A DNA stretch of 64,000 nucleotides from Sanderia malayensis (Eukaryota > Cnidaria > Scyphozoa > Semaeostomeae > Pelagiidae): NCBI GenBank assembly GCA_013076295.1, contig RQOL01000519.1, positions 868,001 to 932,000 of the forward strand, in the 5' to 3' direction. Made by a program: the position numbers and the translations under genes. Shown here piece by piece: positions 62,563-64,000 of this stretch. Numbering within the stretch: the first letter of the stretch is position 1; the number at the start of each line of letters is the position of its first letter. Under the pieces are notes generated by a model that was given only the letters and a program-made list of their open reading frames with translations, ran no database searches and had not been told where the DNA came from.

Positions 62563-63762
62563 TCATAATATGTAATCATCAGGGTGATATAATTCACTTA
62601 ATAATCTATATACATACGATGGGGCATTGCCCCCAACATCAGAAATAAACAAATGGACTAAATCTGGAGTAACGTAGTCAAACACAGGATTCTTTATTGA
62701 TATTTTAGAAAGTACTTCTCCCTCAGAAAACTCCATCACATGATGTGGTGATAGAAATTTGTTGATGTTGTCCTGATCGTAAGAGCATGCGTATTGTGGG
62801 GTGAGCTTGAAAAGAGCCCCACAGACTATAAATGGCACAGAATGGTGTTTCGCAGCTATGGCAAGAGCACTTGTACCGTTCACAGCCTTCAATCCACCAT
62901 CAGCCATGACCGTATCAGTTCCGATGATCACTTTGTTAACTCGTGCCATTATGGCAAATATGGCAGCATCTGTTATGACGGTTGTTTCGATTCCGTGTTC
63001 AGCCAGGTCCTTTGCCAGTTCGTGTCCGTGATAAAAGGGTGCACATTCTGCGACGATCACATTGAATTTTCTCTTTCTTGCTGCATTTTTTAGAAATTTC
63101 TCCACAGTGCTTGATTTGCCCATCGTCATGATTACCTCGTTTGAATGGATGTGTTCTAGTGCTTGACTGGCAATGTTGTCATTGCTTGTCTCAAGCTCGC
63201 TAATCAACTCGTTGATGGCATCAAAAACAATGGGCTTCAGAGTGACAACAGAACGCGTGTAATCTCCCATCTTTTTATCAGAGAGAAGAAAGTCTTGAAG
63301 AAAGCCACTTGTGTCAACTATAAACAAATACATAATAATTAACACTGCAGTATATGAAAATCATCCAAGGGAAGACGAGAGGGGGGAGGGACAGAGATTG
63401 ATTGAAACGATGATATGTACCATACCATTAAACATAACATAACATAGGTAGCAGACAATCCTACCTTCGTTTTTTCCCACTGCAGATGCATATTCCTCGC
63501 GTATTATCTTCAAAATCCGCCGCACCATGTTACCAACAGCTGCTTCGGACGGCTGTGCTTCCATTAAAGTCTTTCCAGCTGCACGAATAAAGTCCATTAG
63601 CTCTTTGGCATTGCCCCATCTTAGTTGGCCTACAACTTTTCGCAGAACTAAGACGGTCTTCATGGCAATGTCAAAGCTTCCAGTTATCTCCCCGCGTTTC
63701 AAGCAGGTAACAAGGCTATCTATCAACTCATGGACGTCTTCTTTATGCGTTGAAGAGGTCAT
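62563..63762 (-). CDS. EIF2B2: Translation initiation factor eIF2B subunit beta
   Basis: Regulatory subunit of the eIF2B guanine-nucleotide exchange complex, part of the core that senses phosphorylated eIF2. Two coding exons, 63465-63762 and 62563-63317, join at GKNEG|VDTSG to give 350 residues (human 351). The helical N-terminus holds [20 protein letters not shown]. The Rossmann-like C-terminus has [65 protein letters not shown] and ends [20 protein letters not shown]. These are diagnostic for beta over alpha or delta. The start at 63762 is the first ATG of the frame. NSMCE1 converges on it with 112 bp between stop codons, so the 3' UTRs probably abut or overlap. Confidence 0.95.
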
Positions 63763-63844
63763 CTTGATGTGCGTATAATTTTTCTTTTGAAGAAGGTAAA
63801 CGATGTTATTTTCTGCCAAATGTCAAGAAGGGATGCCAAAAGAT

Positions 63845-64000
63845 ACTTTCTTACCTTAGATCCTCCTGCGCAGTAGCTTATGTATGCTACTGTGCATGCC
63901 CACCTTTAGGCCACACTAACCCTAACCCTAACCCCAACCCTAATCCTCACACAAGTCACCGGGATATCAATACGTCATGGATACTCCTGCGCAGTGGCCT
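63845..64000. repeat. Copy of the telomere-motif satellite at the right edge
   Basis: TCCTGCGCAGTAGCTTATGTATGCTACTGTGCATG, then ACCCTAA-type hexamers, then ATGGATACTCCTGCGCAGTGGCC, running off the window. It is the same family as 22990-23850 but more diverged, and lies upstream of EIF2B2. Confidence 0.8.

Overview
The window is nuclear DNA from an animal with compact introns, AT-rich intergenic DNA and many small interspersed repeats. The best lineage clue is the minus-strand gene at 50351-55009. Its product joins a signal peptide, a CAP/SCP domain, a C-type lectin domain and two minicollagen-type cysteine-rich domains, the hallmark architecture of NOWA, a nematocyst wall protein. I therefore infer a cnidarian. 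Telomere-like CCCTAA blocks inside tandem repeats fit an animal genome but do not narrow the group. Gene models were made by hand from splice consensus, reading-frame phase and recalled family sequences; individual exon ends may be off by a base or two.

Layout, left to right: the 5' part of RRM2 (minus, running off the left edge); RPS7 (minus) with box C/D snoRNA copies in its introns; PEX13 (plus, divergent from RPS7); a MARCH1/8-like RING-CH ubiquitin ligase (minus); about 9.5 kb with no gene I can support (11107-20662); a complete otoferlin-type ferlin of 52 coding exons (minus, 20663-48082); a possible small ORF; the NOWA-like gene (minus); a one-exon FKBP8-like gene (minus); a nested pair of hAT transposons; NSMCE1 (plus); EIF2B2 (minus, convergent with NSMCE1); and, at the right edge, a repeat that also occurs inside an otoferlin intron.

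Most genes are unrelated housekeeping functions: dNTP synthesis, ribosome, peroxisome import, SMC5/6 repair complex and eIF2B. They form no operon-like unit. The items most worth a second look are the NOWA-like protein with its alanine/proline/methionine linker in place of a collagen helix, the paralogous C/D snoRNA family in RPS7 introns, a 412-residue low-complexity exon in otoferlin together with a fragment of that exon duplicated into another intron, a possible in-frame cassette exon in otoferlin, and a telomere-motif satellite with a strong palindromic core.
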